From Prosapia bicincta (lineage: Eukaryota; Arthropoda; Insecta; Hemiptera; Cercopidae), in the NCBI GenBank assembly GCA_036971475.1, contig JBAIZL010000001.1:104536850-104600849 (forward strand): DNA of 64,000 bases. The letters are read 5' to 3'. The first letter of the stretch is position 1; the number at the start of each line of letters is the position of its first letter. This document shows, one piece after another, positions 1 through 10,578 of the stretch. The notes beneath the pieces are model-generated. The model saw only the letters and a program-made list of their open reading frames with translations, ran no database searches and was not told where the DNA came from. The translations under genes and the position numbers were made by a program.

Positions 1-385
1 TCAATCGGGAAAATATTTATTAAAACTAATATCAAAAAATAGTATTGTTTTTCAAAATTTATTTAATTAACCTAAGAATTAAAAAAAATATAGCCCATGT
101 TATAAACCCCGAGATAATAAGAGATCGTAAAATTAGCCTAGGGTATATGAAAATTTGTAACTAAAAATCAAAGAAAGTGAGTTTAGTATATTGTGTTAAA
201 ATTTGTTAAGTTTATTTTTGTTCTGTGTATTGTTTAAAGGTTGAAATAAAAATTGTTATAATAAAGAATTATGAATTGTTCCTGAGTTGTTTGTGTTTTA
301 ACTAGAAATAAAATATCTTCATTTAAATAAAATATTTAATAATATAAACCCCATTGTATTGCGTCTAAAGGAAAATATCATTATA
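1..385 (+). mobile_element. 3' part of a divergent LTR (same family as 56490-62090)
   Basis: This stretch aligns along its length with the last third of the LTRs at 56490 and 60540, including the shared phrases 'aaaatatttattaaa', 'tttaattaacctaagaatt' and 'ccccattgtattgcgtct'. It begins at the window edge, so the 5' part of the LTR is not visible. The end is placed at about 385, where the intact copy at 62090 ends in TTACA and this copy reads TTATA, followed by an AT run. No internal element sequence follows, so it is a solo LTR or the 3' LTR of an element lying off the left edge. Confidence 0.75.
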
Positions 386-1940
386 ATATATATATTTCAT
401 AGTTGGTTTCTACTTCCATTACGTTGCACATAAATCAAGAACAAAATATATTTAATAATGTTTTTGTAGACAAAATTTGAGTTTTTAAATTTATCCTATA
501 TCTAGCATGTAGTTTTTTTAGTTGTACTGCTTACCATTCACCATCTGGTAAATGACTTATTTACTGACACAACAGTGTCACTGCTACTTTTTTATATTTG
601 TAACTTGTCAATCACCATGAAACTATTGTCTCATAAAAAGGCTCATAAGTGGCATTCTGTTTACTTTAACTAAGAACATTTGTGTGTTTAGAAGATACCA
701 TGATAACAGTTTGAATGAATGAATTTTCAAATATAAGAGCCTAATTTTTTATGTTAAATACTCAAACTTTGCTTTCTTTTGAGTTTTAATATAAGAAGTG
801 TGATGTTGTGTTGATGGTAATGTTGTTAATACTTGTGGCAGGTTTATTATAATTGCGAAATAAACTGAATGAACATTGTTTATTGTAAATGTGTATCACT
901 AAAATTAATTTCTTTTACTTTTTACCACCTAGATAAAACAACCAAAAGGTGGTAAACTCTATTTTTTAAATTTTCAAGTACGTTACACAAACATATGTTC
1001 TAGATAAAAAAACAAGTAATTTTAAGGATTACAAAACATAAATAGTGCTTCAGCATTGCATAATGTGAACCATAACCACAATGTAGTAATACACGTGACA
1101 GTATATAATGATATTTTATATATACAATAAAACCATTCTAGACCAAGACCTATCAAGATTCCTGGAATATCGAGCATCTTTAGATACATTCCTAAACACC
1201 ATCCTTCTGTTTTAGAGAATTTTTCCTCATATTGTTTGGGTCCTAAATACGCACGAATTACCATACATGTTCAGTTTTCCTGGTCCAGGACTAGCGACCA
1301 TTTATTATCAGGACTAAGAAATCATTTATTGAATTCCTCCCTGAAATAAAATATTTCAGAAGCATCTAAAAAGACTTTCAGGAACCCACAGGCTCCAACT
1401 TCCACTCATTTCTTTTTGGCTAACTGAGGAGAACAAATCTGAGTACTTATTGAGTTTGTACTCATGTTGAGATGGAATATTAGTGACCCAAGGCATAGCA
1501 ATTCAACTTTAATCCCAGACTGTAAAGAGTTTGACACTGCTGTCAAATCAGGACATAAAGATATAACAGACAATTTGGCAAGAACTCATAGTGAAGGTTT
1601 TCAAAATCAGGAAAAACCTTTTATTCACCACTCTTCTTAATAACGACGGTACTGTTGTCCATTTAGATTTATAAGCTTTTTCTCCATTCTGTACAAATTT
1701 GATGTTGGTGACAAACTCTTAGAGCACCTTGCCTTATCAATAGCCATAGGAATTCCTCCCTAATTAATACACAAAGGCCTATCATAAGTATAAGCCTTGT
1801 AAAGATGCTAAGTATAAGGCCCATCCTTTATAGCCTCCAGTCTACCAAAATATGTTGCATTCCTAACTTTGTCAGCGTTTTCATATTCCAAGTTACCACC
1901 TACTTGAAGTATTTTCCAATACATTGTTCAAGCACTCAAA
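253..1940. repeat. Tandem duplication, copy 1 (1,688 bp)
   Basis: Positions 253-1940 recur at 1941-3628 with a constant offset of 1,688 and no difference that I could see by eye, and the copies abut head to tail. The unit begins inside the tail of the LTR at 1-385, so each copy starts with about 130 bp of LTR and continues with unannotated DNA. The unit holds an 80-codon open frame (1022-1264, - strand) that I do not believe is a gene: no homology is recognisable and composition is that of the surroundings. It probably lies in an upstream intron of the ADHFE1-type gene. Confidence 0.9.
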
Positions 1941-3628
1941 TTGTTATAATAAAGAATTATGAATTGTTCCTGAGTTGTTTGTGTTTTAACTAGAAATAAA
2001 ATATCTTCATTTAAATAAAATATTTAATAATATAAACCCCATTGTATTGCGTCTAAAGGAAAATATCATTATAATATATATATTTCATAGTTGGTTTCTA
2101 CTTCCATTACGTTGCACATAAATCAAGAACAAAATATATTTAATAATGTTTTTGTAGACAAAATTTGAGTTTTTAAATTTATCCTATATCTAGCATGTAG
2201 TTTTTTTAGTTGTACTGCTTACCATTCACCATCTGGTAAATGACTTATTTACTGACACAACAGTGTCACTGCTACTTTTTTATATTTGTAACTTGTCAAT
2301 CACCATGAAACTATTGTCTCATAAAAAGGCTCATAAGTGGCATTCTGTTTACTTTAACTAAGAACATTTGTGTGTTTAGAAGATACCATGATAACAGTTT
2401 GAATGAATGAATTTTCAAATATAAGAGCCTAATTTTTTATGTTAAATACTCAAACTTTGCTTTCTTTTGAGTTTTAATATAAGAAGTGTGATGTTGTGTT
2501 GATGGTAATGTTGTTAATACTTGTGGCAGGTTTATTATAATTGCGAAATAAACTGAATGAACATTGTTTATTGTAAATGTGTATCACTAAAATTAATTTC
2601 TTTTACTTTTTACCACCTAGATAAAACAACCAAAAGGTGGTAAACTCTATTTTTTAAATTTTCAAGTACGTTACACAAACATATGTTCTAGATAAAAAAA
2701 CAAGTAATTTTAAGGATTACAAAACATAAATAGTGCTTCAGCATTGCATAATGTGAACCATAACCACAATGTAGTAATACACGTGACAGTATATAATGAT
2801 ATTTTATATATACAATAAAACCATTCTAGACCAAGACCTATCAAGATTCCTGGAATATCGAGCATCTTTAGATACATTCCTAAACACCATCCTTCTGTTT
2901 TAGAGAATTTTTCCTCATATTGTTTGGGTCCTAAATACGCACGAATTACCATACATGTTCAGTTTTCCTGGTCCAGGACTAGCGACCATTTATTATCAGG
3001 ACTAAGAAATCATTTATTGAATTCCTCCCTGAAATAAAATATTTCAGAAGCATCTAAAAAGACTTTCAGGAACCCACAGGCTCCAACTTCCACTCATTTC
3101 TTTTTGGCTAACTGAGGAGAACAAATCTGAGTACTTATTGAGTTTGTACTCATGTTGAGATGGAATATTAGTGACCCAAGGCATAGCAATTCAACTTTAA
3201 TCCCAGACTGTAAAGAGTTTGACACTGCTGTCAAATCAGGACATAAAGATATAACAGACAATTTGGCAAGAACTCATAGTGAAGGTTTTCAAAATCAGGA
3301 AAAACCTTTTATTCACCACTCTTCTTAATAACGACGGTACTGTTGTCCATTTAGATTTATAAGCTTTTTCTCCATTCTGTACAAATTTGATGTTGGTGAC
3401 AAACTCTTAGAGCACCTTGCCTTATCAATAGCCATAGGAATTCCTCCCTAATTAATACACAAAGGCCTATCATAAGTATAAGCCTTGTAAAGATGCTAAG
3501 TATAAGGCCCATCCTTTATAGCCTCCAGTCTACCAAAATATGTTGCATTCCTAACTTTGTCAGCGTTTTCATATTCCAAGTTACCACCTACTTGAAGTAT
3601 TTTCCAATACATTGTTCAAGCACTCAAA
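1941..3628. repeat. Tandem duplication, copy 2 (1,688 bp)
   Basis: This is the second copy of the unit at 253-1940. The junction at 1940/1941 joins 'cactcaaa' directly to 'ttgttataat' from inside the LTR tail. The apparent identity means either a very recent unequal event or an assembly artefact; the sequence alone cannot tell them apart. Confidence 0.9.
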
Positions 3629-4066
3629 AAAACTCAATTTAGATAGAAACACTCCAAAATCATGTATGAAGATGCTGAGGAAGCTAGAAATAGCTGATAA
3701 TAGAACAAGGTATAACTTTGAACATTTTAACAGTAAATACAAAAATAATATCATTGAATTTAACAAGTCATGCGAATACTTATTTTATAAAGGCCTAACC
3801 CATGTTTTTTGGAGGCAAACCCATGTTTTTCCCAGCGCAACCTATTAATGCTGCATGGTCAAGTTCTGGGGATGAACTACAGCCTTCAATTCATTTTCTT
3901 TGTTTATTAATGAAACATCTGTTTCAGAATGCATCAGAATTAAGTTACTCAAGTTTTTCAACTTAGTAATAAAAGATTTTCTTAAAAATTTTGAACACTT
4001 TATTAATAAAATTATTAAAAATATATAAAATAAATTTTACAAATTGAGTTTGAAAAGTTAATTTAA
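3629..4066. other. Unassigned stretch with a weak coding-like frame
   Basis: Between the tandem duplication and the TIR element, an open + frame (3612-3848) gives a lysine-rich peptide with 'MLRKLEIADNRTRYN'. Its style recalls the N-terminal region of Penelope-like proteins, but no diagnostic motif is present. I see no exon of ADHFE1 here. Confidence 0.25.
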
Positions 4067-4903
4067 GGCAGGGTGTAAGCTGAGACGCAGGCGACGCAGC
4101 GCGCACAACGCAACACACAGAAGAGAACTGCTGTACTTCCTAACGGATCCACGTAAGGGGATCCATGTTTGTGTCTGGCACATGTGTGGGCCAATATGTC
4201 ATAGTTTGTAGCACAGACACAGATTTGACGACACACGCCATGCAACTAGGGATCCAAGATGTCGTTGAATGACAGTTTGATTCAGCTGGTAATGGACAAA
4301 CACTCAACAGTAGCTAACATATTGTACCTAAATCTTGTATTTTTAAAATCTTTAATGCCACACATGTTTCGACAATTAAGGCGCTTTATTCAGTAATGGA
4401 AAAACACTCAACAGTAGTTTACATATTGTAATTAACTCTCATATTTTAAAAATCTCTAATGCCACACCTGTTTCTACATATATGGTCGATATAGGTTGAT
4501 ATAGTCAGTAATAGACAAACACTGAACCGTAATTAATATATTGTATTTGGATCTTATATTTTTAAAATCTGTAATAACTCTGTGCGAGTTACATGTGCTA
4601 TACGATGTGAATCATGAAGGTTATAGCAAACAAACATATAAAGACTCTTTGTGGGCCAACATAGCCCTGTGTGTATTTTGTTTTTTCATATATTCACTCT
4701 CCCACAGAATCAATTCCTCAATTTCCATAATGAATGTAAATGAGTTGGTATCGGTATCTTTCATTTTCAAGGCAAAAATGGCATGCATGTGAGTGTACTA
4801 CGTCTCAACATGTGCTGGTAAAAGATTTGTGTGTTGTGTGTGCTGCACCGTAAAACGTGGCTTTCGTGTGCTGCGCCACCTGCCTCTCAGCTTACGCCCT
4901 GCC
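4067..4903. mobile_element. Non-autonomous TIR element, copy 1 (Harbinger-like TSD)
   Basis: The element starts GGCAGGGTGTAAGCTGAGAC and ends with the complement (cagcttacgccctgcc), about 27 bp of imperfect TIR. It is flanked on both sides by TAA (4064-4066 and 4904-4906). A 3-bp TAA/TTA target duplication is known for PIF/Harbinger elements, so that superfamily is the best guess. There is no transposase. The interior carries three degenerate repeats of a roughly 110-bp unit (near 4282, 4389 and 4505) sharing 'acaaacactcaacagtag'. The right end lies 22 bp upstream of an ADHFE1 exon. A second copy is at 10579-11403. Confidence 0.8.
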
Positions 4904-4925
4904 TAATACTCTATTTTTTCTGCAG

Positions 4926-5077
4926 GAAAGATCATCCCATTATACCTCATGGCCTTGCAGTTGTAATGTCTGCTCCAGCAGTGTTCAACTTCCTCGGTAG
5001 TGCTTGTCCTGAAAGACATTTAGAAGCTGCAGAGTTGCTGGGTACAAATGTTACAAATGCTAAAAGAGCAGATGCAG
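4926..5077 (+). CDS. ADHFE1: ADHFE1-type hydroxyacid-oxoacid transhydrogenase, internal exon
   Basis: This exon encodes about 50 residues including '[18 protein letters not shown]', '[13 protein letters not shown]' and 'NAKRADAG', which I recognise as the C-terminal half of the iron-dependent alcohol dehydrogenase-like enzyme ADHFE1 (HOT; T3dh in flies). In the known family it is a mitochondrial enzyme that oxidises 4-hydroxybutyrate while reducing 2-oxoglutarate to 2-hydroxyglutarate. The histidine in 'PHGLAVV' lies in a metal-site region. The 3' splice site is 'ttttttctgcag' and the donor is GTAAGA at 5078. The exon enters in phase 2 and leaves in phase 1, matching the next exon. Earlier exons (roughly the first three quarters of the protein) are not in the window. 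A TIR element ends 22 bp before the acceptor. Confidence 0.93.
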
Positions 5078-6231
5078 GTAAGACAACTGTAGCTTTTTGA
5101 GTGAATTTTTATTTGTTTATTTTAATGTTTAGACATAAATCTATGTCTATGTTTTATGAAACATTAATTTTGTGACGACTAGTAATTATTGCAAGGATTT
5201 TGAGCAGGCTTGGTTTAAACAGTAATATTATAATTTTATTTGGGTACATAGGAGTAATTGTGGTTTACCTACACAAACAGTAACTATTGAACAAAGTTTA
5301 ACACATTTATGACTATAGACAAATCATAAAACTACCACCAGAACCTAAAATGTTAATCAGTTAGAAGAATTACACATTTGATTTACTAAAAACGATTATA
5401 ATACATAATTCTTATGAAGCTGCTAATCCCCTCTACAAGTTAAGCACACTAACTACTTTCTCTAACTCACACTAGCCTGATATTAAACCAAACATGAGAG
5501 TTAGGCCAAGAAGCATGACCAAAAGGTCATGATCACAGTGAATGTATTACATCACATATGTTTATTATTAATGTTTATTATTAATGTTTCAAAATAGACC
5601 AGTTTATTATTATTTAGAAATTTCCATCAGTTTTATAAGTAGTAAAATATCTTGATTGTTGTAGGGAGTACATGAGATACTAATTCTGTTAACAATTACT
5701 TCAGGAAAAATTTTGGTTTACTGAATTTTCATACTTGTATAATTTTTTCCCCATATTGCATATTGTTTGGTGATATGCAAAATGTATAAACTCGAAGTTT
5801 ATTTTAATAAATTATAAGCAAGGGGTAGGTGGAGATTAGGGAAAGACTGTTTTCAAAACATTTCTGCAGATTTAGACATACATCACTTACATCATTCCAT
5901 ATTTCATCTACTGAACCGCCTTCAGAAGAGCCTCGAGGACAATTGGCGCAGCCCACAAAACAACAGAAAAGTTTTTTATCTAGGCTAGAACAGAATATCG
6001 ACTAAGTACCAGCTTTAGTGTAAATACCTATAATTCTTACTAATCAAATTACTTATAGTATTGATATATTGTAAAGAAAGAAAATAAATATAAATTCAAT
6101 GAAGCAAACCTGTAATTATTGTGAATGAAAAACAATATTTACTCAAAAGCCCTTCAATTTCGTGCATAATTTGATTGAAATAAAACAACAGCTTAATATT
6201 AATTTTATTATATTTATTACTTTTTTTGTAG
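5078..6231 (+). other. ADHFE1 intron
   Basis: This is a 1.15-kb AT-rich intron with donor GTAAGA and acceptor 'tttttttgtag'. I see no mobile element or RNA gene in it. Confidence 0.8.
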
Positions 6232-6353
6232 GAAAAATTTTGTCTGATACTATCAGAGGTTATATGGAGTATATGAAGGTGGAAAATGGAATAACCGCAC
6301 TAGGTTATACTAAAGAAGATATACCTAAACTTGTAAAGGGTACACTTCCACAG
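6232..6353 (+). CDS. ADHFE1: ADHFE1-type transhydrogenase, penultimate coding exon
   Basis: Joined to the previous exon in phase 1, this encodes a glycine from the split codon and then '[19 protein letters not shown]', followed by '[19 protein letters not shown]' and 'PQ'. This is the helical C-terminal cap typical of the family (a '[14 protein letters not shown]' signature). The acceptor is 'tttttttgtag' and the donor GTAAGG at 6354. The exon ends in phase 0, which fits the start of the last exon. There are no stops or frameshifts. The downstream intron is 5.1 kb and holds a foldback, an intact Tigger transposon and a second TIR element. Confidence 0.93.
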
Positions 6354-6655
6354 GTAAGGCTTCCATAATAAGAAAAAAGAGGTTTCAACAGTCATTTAAC
6401 ATGTTTTACCAATAAGATTATGTTCACTTTGTATATTTATTCTATCCACTGTTCACTCTTAAGTTGACTATTCAAAATGTTTAGGTTGATTAAGTAACCA
6501 TAATCACCATAATGTATATATAGCAATTTTTTTTACTATAATTTTGATTTTTGAAATCATTCCTGTTATGCATCTGCAGAAAGTAATACAAGTATTTGTT
6601 GCAAGTTTTTTTTTTTGAGTATAGCGGTAGTAAATAAATTTCATTATTTCCTATA

Positions 6656-6656
<1 letters not shown>

Positions 6657-6704
<48 letters not shown>
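6657..6704. repeat. (TA)n microsatellite
   Basis: About 24 TA units directly abut the left arm of the foldback at 6705. A matching TA run at 9843-9888 lies beyond the other side of the foldback plus Tigger. Confidence 0.95.
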
Positions 6705-6706
<2 letters not shown>

Positions 6707-7463
6707 TTTTTTGGACTAGGAGACTGACAGACTTACCTTGGTAAGAGTCCACTCTGTAGTCTTGAAATAGAAACACATAAAAGCACTTAAACAATGATAT
6801 ATTTCAACCACACAGTGGTCTTTGTCAATCGAAGAGAAAACACAAAAAGAAATATGAGAGAATGAAATAAAATAATTGTAATCACAGATTGTGTAGAATA
6901 GAAATCAGATGTCACAGATTAAAGATATATATATATTGTTTCCATGAACATATGAGTGATTATAGTTTATATAAGTCTGTCAGGGGAAAAGAGATAAGGT
7001 TATTTGGAAAAAAAATGGATTTATCTGATGTTGAGGTTAGGGGATTCTCTGGACTTGGTATACCACTGGTATGATAGTTCCCACCTTCTCAGTTCTAAGG
7101 GATTGCAGTGAAGGTGGGAACTCAACATCAGATAAATCCATTCATTTTTTTTCCCCAAATAGCCTTATCTCTTTTCCCCTGACAGACTTATATAAACTAT
7201 AATCACTCATATGTTTATGGAAACAATATATATATATCTTTAATCTGTGCATCTGTGACATCTGATTTCTACTCTACACAATCTGTGATTACAATTATTT
7301 TATTTCATTCTCTCATATTTCTTTTTGTGTTTTCTCTTCAACAAAGATCACTGTGTGGTTGAAATATATCATTGTTTAAGTGCTTTTATGTGTTTCTATT
7401 TCAAGACTACAGAGTGGACTCTTACCAAGGTAAGTCTGTCAGTCTCCTAGTCCAAAAAATCTA
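6705..7463. mobile_element. Long foldback element, probably PLE-derived
   Basis: There are two arms of about 330-355 bp (6705-7037 and about 7108-7463) that are reverse complements with small indels, around a spacer of about 70 bp. The sequence 'ccactgtgtggttgaaat' occurs in both arms. It forms a short hairpin followed by GAAA, like stem II and the following core of the hammerhead ribozymes in other PLE repeats here, and in the left arm (- strand) it is preceded by UUGACAA. The whole sits between TA microsatellites, as do other PLE repeats in this window. No protein is encoded. Assignment to PLE is inference; the palindrome itself is certain. Confidence 0.7.
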
Positions 7464-7467
7464 AATA

Positions 7468-9814
7468 CAGTAATCCCTCCGTATCCGCGGCAGTTCGGAT
7501 CCGGCGGGTTGCCGCGGATCGCGAAACCGCGGATAACGGGACCTTATTTGAATGGTAAAATGAGGGTTAGGTTTCCAGAATAAATTTACAAAGGCAAATG
7601 TATTTTAAGTGTACAGAACTATATTTATTTATCAATTTTTTAGAAGATTATGTATGTATAACTATACAAAATAGGCCTATATTTACGAATTTTTAATAAA
7701 CACAAACAAAAAATTACATATGTTACATATGTACAGTTAAGTCTTTGTAAACGTGTACGGTACAGTAAGCCGAATTTAGGCTGGCTTGAAAAACTTCGTT
7801 ATTGGAGCTTGTTTCTTCTCCTTTTCAAGTTCCTTCTGGACTTCTTCATACGGTAGCATCAGGTTCTGGAGTTTTCTTTTAAAACGAAGAGCCCTTTCCA
7901 TGAGAGGATCTGTCTGCAACACGTGGTCTGAGAGCTGTGTTGCCATGCGGAGAATTTCACCGACGGATTTAGGAGAAAATCTTGTCATCGTTCTAGGATC
8001 ATCAGGATCTTCATCATCGTCGATCTGTTTGGCTTCTTCATTTTGGGGTATCATCAATTCCTCCAACTCTTCCACTGTCAATTCTTGATTGTCCCCTTGA
8101 ATCATATCTTGAACGTCCTGGTGGTCGATTTGAGAGAAACCCTCACCCTCCACGTTGTGAGCGATTTCTAAAATTGAATCCACCACTTGTGCTCCAATTC
8201 CATCCATGTTTCCTGCTACATCTCCAACGACTTCAGGCCACAATTTTCTCCAACATGCGTTAATAGTTGATGGCTTCACTTCATTGATGGATTCCTTTAT
8301 GTTAATCAAACAATCTGCGATGTTGTAGGTTTTCCACATCAATGAAACGGTAGAATCAGGGGCATCATCCATTCCTTTCAAAAGACGCTCAAATGTTCTG
8401 CGCACATAATAAGCCTTGAAAGCAGCGATTACTCCTTGATCTAAAGGCTGTAGGATTGATGTGGTGTTGGCGGGAAGAAACATGAGTTTAACGTTTGGAT
8501 GGTCAATTTGAGGATGCCCAGGGGCATTGTCAACCAACAGTAAGACTTTAAAAGGCAGGTTTTTGGACTCAAGATAAGCTTTCACCTCAGGAATAAAACA
8601 GTTGGTGAACCAATCACGAAACAATTCCCCAGTAACCCAAGCTTTTTTGTTAGACCTCCAAAATACAGGCAGGTGATCTTTATCTTTACCTTTCAGGGCC
8701 CTTGGGTTTTGAGACTTATAAACAAGCAGGCTTTTAATCATAAACCCACTAGCATTGACACAAAACAATAGGGTTAGTCGATCTTTGGCGGCCTTGAAGC
8801 CAGGTGCTGTTTTTTCAGATTTTGATAAAAATGTTCTTGAAGGCATCCTTTTCCAAAAAAGGCCTGTTTCATCAGCGTTGAACACCTGTTCCGGACAGTA
8901 ACCCTCCTCTTCCAAGACATTTTGAAGCTTTGGAGGAAATTCTGCAGCAGCTGTGTGGTCTGCAGAGGCTGCCTCGCCTACGAGTTTCACATTATGAAGG
9001 CTAAAACGATGCTTAAATCTTTCAAACCACCCCTTACTGGCTAAAAACTGTACCGGATCTGAAGATTCACTGCTCTCCATCAATGACTCAGCAAAATGCT
9101 TGTGAAGATGCTTGGCCTTTTCTCTGATAATATGCGAGCTTAAAGGAACTTTCTTCCTCGTTTGATCCTCTATCCATATGCTCAACGCCTTTTCAGTTTT
9201 TTCAATTCTCACGTCTCGAGAAACAGAAGCAGTTTTTGCACAGAGAAGTCCACCTTCTGTCACACTGTCTCTAATTTTCTTTTCGTTTTTTCGAATTTCC
9301 CGAACACTGGACTCATTCAATCCATATTTTTTTGCGACTGGAGCAACTTTGTCAACTTTCAGTGCATCAAGAATTTTTATTTTTTCAACTAAGGACAACA
9401 CAACACGTTTTCTTTTCTCAATCTTAGACATGTTAATTCACTCAACCGAAGAAAACAGAACAAAACTCACACTCGAATACTCAACGACACATCGAACACA
9501 CTTTTACTTTTTACACTCGAACACTGTCACAAAGAGCTGAACGCATACACGTCTCTGGCGAGTGATACTAACTGACTGACGTGTTGTGTGGCGGATGGCG
9601 GGAATATGCGCGCGCAGACTACAAAAGCAAAGCAGACGAAGGTAGTGAGTGGAATGGGAAAGAAGCTGGCGGGTAGGGGTGGTAGGGGGATGGGTACCAC
9701 GAATTGCTTTATAACTACGCTCCTAAGAATTACATACTGAAAATTTGTATCAGCTCAATTCGCGGATAACCGAATCCCGCGGATGCCGAACCCGCGGATA
9801 AGGAGGGATTACTG
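7468..9814 (-). mobile_element. Intact Tigger/pogo-type DNA transposon (2,347 bp)
   Basis: The termini are CAGTAATCCCTCCGTATCCG at the left and the complement of CAGTAATCCCTCCTTATCCG at the right, a near-perfect TIR rich in 'ccgcgga'. TA duplications flank it (7466-7467 and 9815-9816), the hallmark of Tc1/mariner/pogo insertion. The subterminal sequence repeats the CCGCGGAT motif several times on each side, probably transposase binding sites. It holds one uninterrupted transposase gene. It inserted into the outer end of the foldback at 6705. Good TIRs plus an open transposase suggest a recent insertion. Confidence 0.95.
7776..9431 (-). CDS. Tigger/pogo-family transposase, 551 aa, intact
   Basis: The single open frame starts MSKIEKRKRVVLSLVEKIKI. 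Residues about 5-60 form a psq-like helix-turn-helix ('VAKKYGLNESSVREIRKN'). Residues about 75-145 form a CENP-B-type DNA-binding helix-turn-helix ('FLASKGWFERFKHRFSLHN'). The DDE_1 nuclease domain follows, with acidic residues D187 ('FNADETGLFWK'), D301 ('LLLVDNAPGH') and D331 ('SILQPLDQGVIAAFK'), giving a DD-29-D spacing. The C-terminus is acidic, then basic, ending in 'PITKFFKPA', which resembles a PIP-box-like tail. Length is in the normal range for the family. It should bind the element's TIRs and catalyse cut-and-paste transposition into TA. No frameshift or stop is present, so it may be functional. A domesticated gene is unlikely because TIRs and TSDs are intact. Confidence 0.95.
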   Translation of the reverse strand: MSKIEKRKRVVLSLVEKIKILDALKVDKVAPVAKKYGLNESSVREIRKNEKKIRDSVTEGGLLCAKTASVSRDVRIEKTEKALSIWIEDQTRKKVPLSSHIIREKAKHLHKHFAESLMESSESSDPVQFLASKGWFERFKHRFSLHNVKLVGEAASADHTAAAEFPPKLQNVLEEEGYCPEQVFNADETGLFWKRMPSRTFLSKSEKTAPGFKAAKDRLTLLFCVNASGFMIKSLLVYKSQNPRALKGKDKDHLPVFWRSNKKAWVTGELFRDWFTNCFIPEVKAYLESKNLPFKVLLLVDNAPGHPQIDHPNVKLMFLPANTTSILQPLDQGVIAAFKAYYVRRTFERLLKGMDDAPDSTVSLMWKTYNIADCLINIKESINEVKPSTINACWRKLWPEVVGDVAGNMDGIGAQVVDSILEIAHNVEGEGFSQIDHQDVQDMIQGDNQELTVEELEELMIPQNEEAKQIDDDEDPDDPRTMTRFSPKSVGEILRMATQLSDHVLQTDPLMERALRFKRKLQNLMLPYEEVQKELEKEKKQAPITKFFKPA

Positions 9815-9839
9815 TAATCTTTACCAACCAAAACTAACC

Positions 9840-9842
<3 letters not shown>

Positions 9843-9888
<46 letters not shown>
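9843..9888. repeat. (TA)n microsatellite
   Basis: This pure TA run lies just beyond the Tigger right end and a 26-bp remnant of the interrupted foldback flank ('accaaccaaaactaacc'). Confidence 0.95.
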
Positions 9889-9893
<5 letters not shown>

Positions 9894-10578
9894 GTATAAT
9901 ATATCTGTGTAAATCTCTGGTCCTTCAATTCAGCATTTTCCCCTTTTCCCTTCATAATTCCTAGCTTTTCTTGGCACATCAAGCAAGATACAAACTTTGC
10001 CTCAATATAAAACATTCCCATCTTCTGTAATAGATTTGAGTCCATGATTATATTGGAAATGAAATCGTAGTAAATTCTATAATATTTAAAAGGTAACTTG
10101 TGACCAGAATGCTCAATTTAAAACTTCATAATTTTATGAAAACAGCATTTTTTATGAGATATTTTGGTAATATGTTGAATGATTAAGAAAGCAAGCTACA
10201 AAAATATATTGACTACAAAGAATTACTTACACAAAAACATTGTATCTTTGAACTAAAAAAATGTAACCAAATACAGTCAGTTACATTACTCTGCTTTCAA
10301 GCTGCCTACAGCTTCTCAAGAGAATATTCTGTTACAGTCAAGTTTAAACTATTTTGCAGTGTTTAGGACACACTTCATTCCATCAATGTATTTATATCTG
10401 TATATTCTTATTTATTTATTTAGTGCTTTTTAAAATAGAATATACTCTAGTATATTATCCAAATGTAAAGCATGTATCATTTAAAATGACTTCTGTTTGT
10501 TTCCCTCTATTCTTGTATTCTACCTAAATTCATGCCAACAAGCAAACTAAATTATTAGAATAAAATATTTCAGTGTCA

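Noticed and set aside
1022..1264. 80-aa open frame (- strand), repeated at 2710-2952
   Set aside because: It is duplicated only because the whole 1,688-bp unit is; there is no recognisable motif, no splice or expression evidence, and composition matches the surroundings.
1380..1500. Possible cathepsin propeptide-like text ('EYKLNKYSDL') on the - strand
   Set aside because: Only about ten residues fit and stops surround them; no other protease motif follows.
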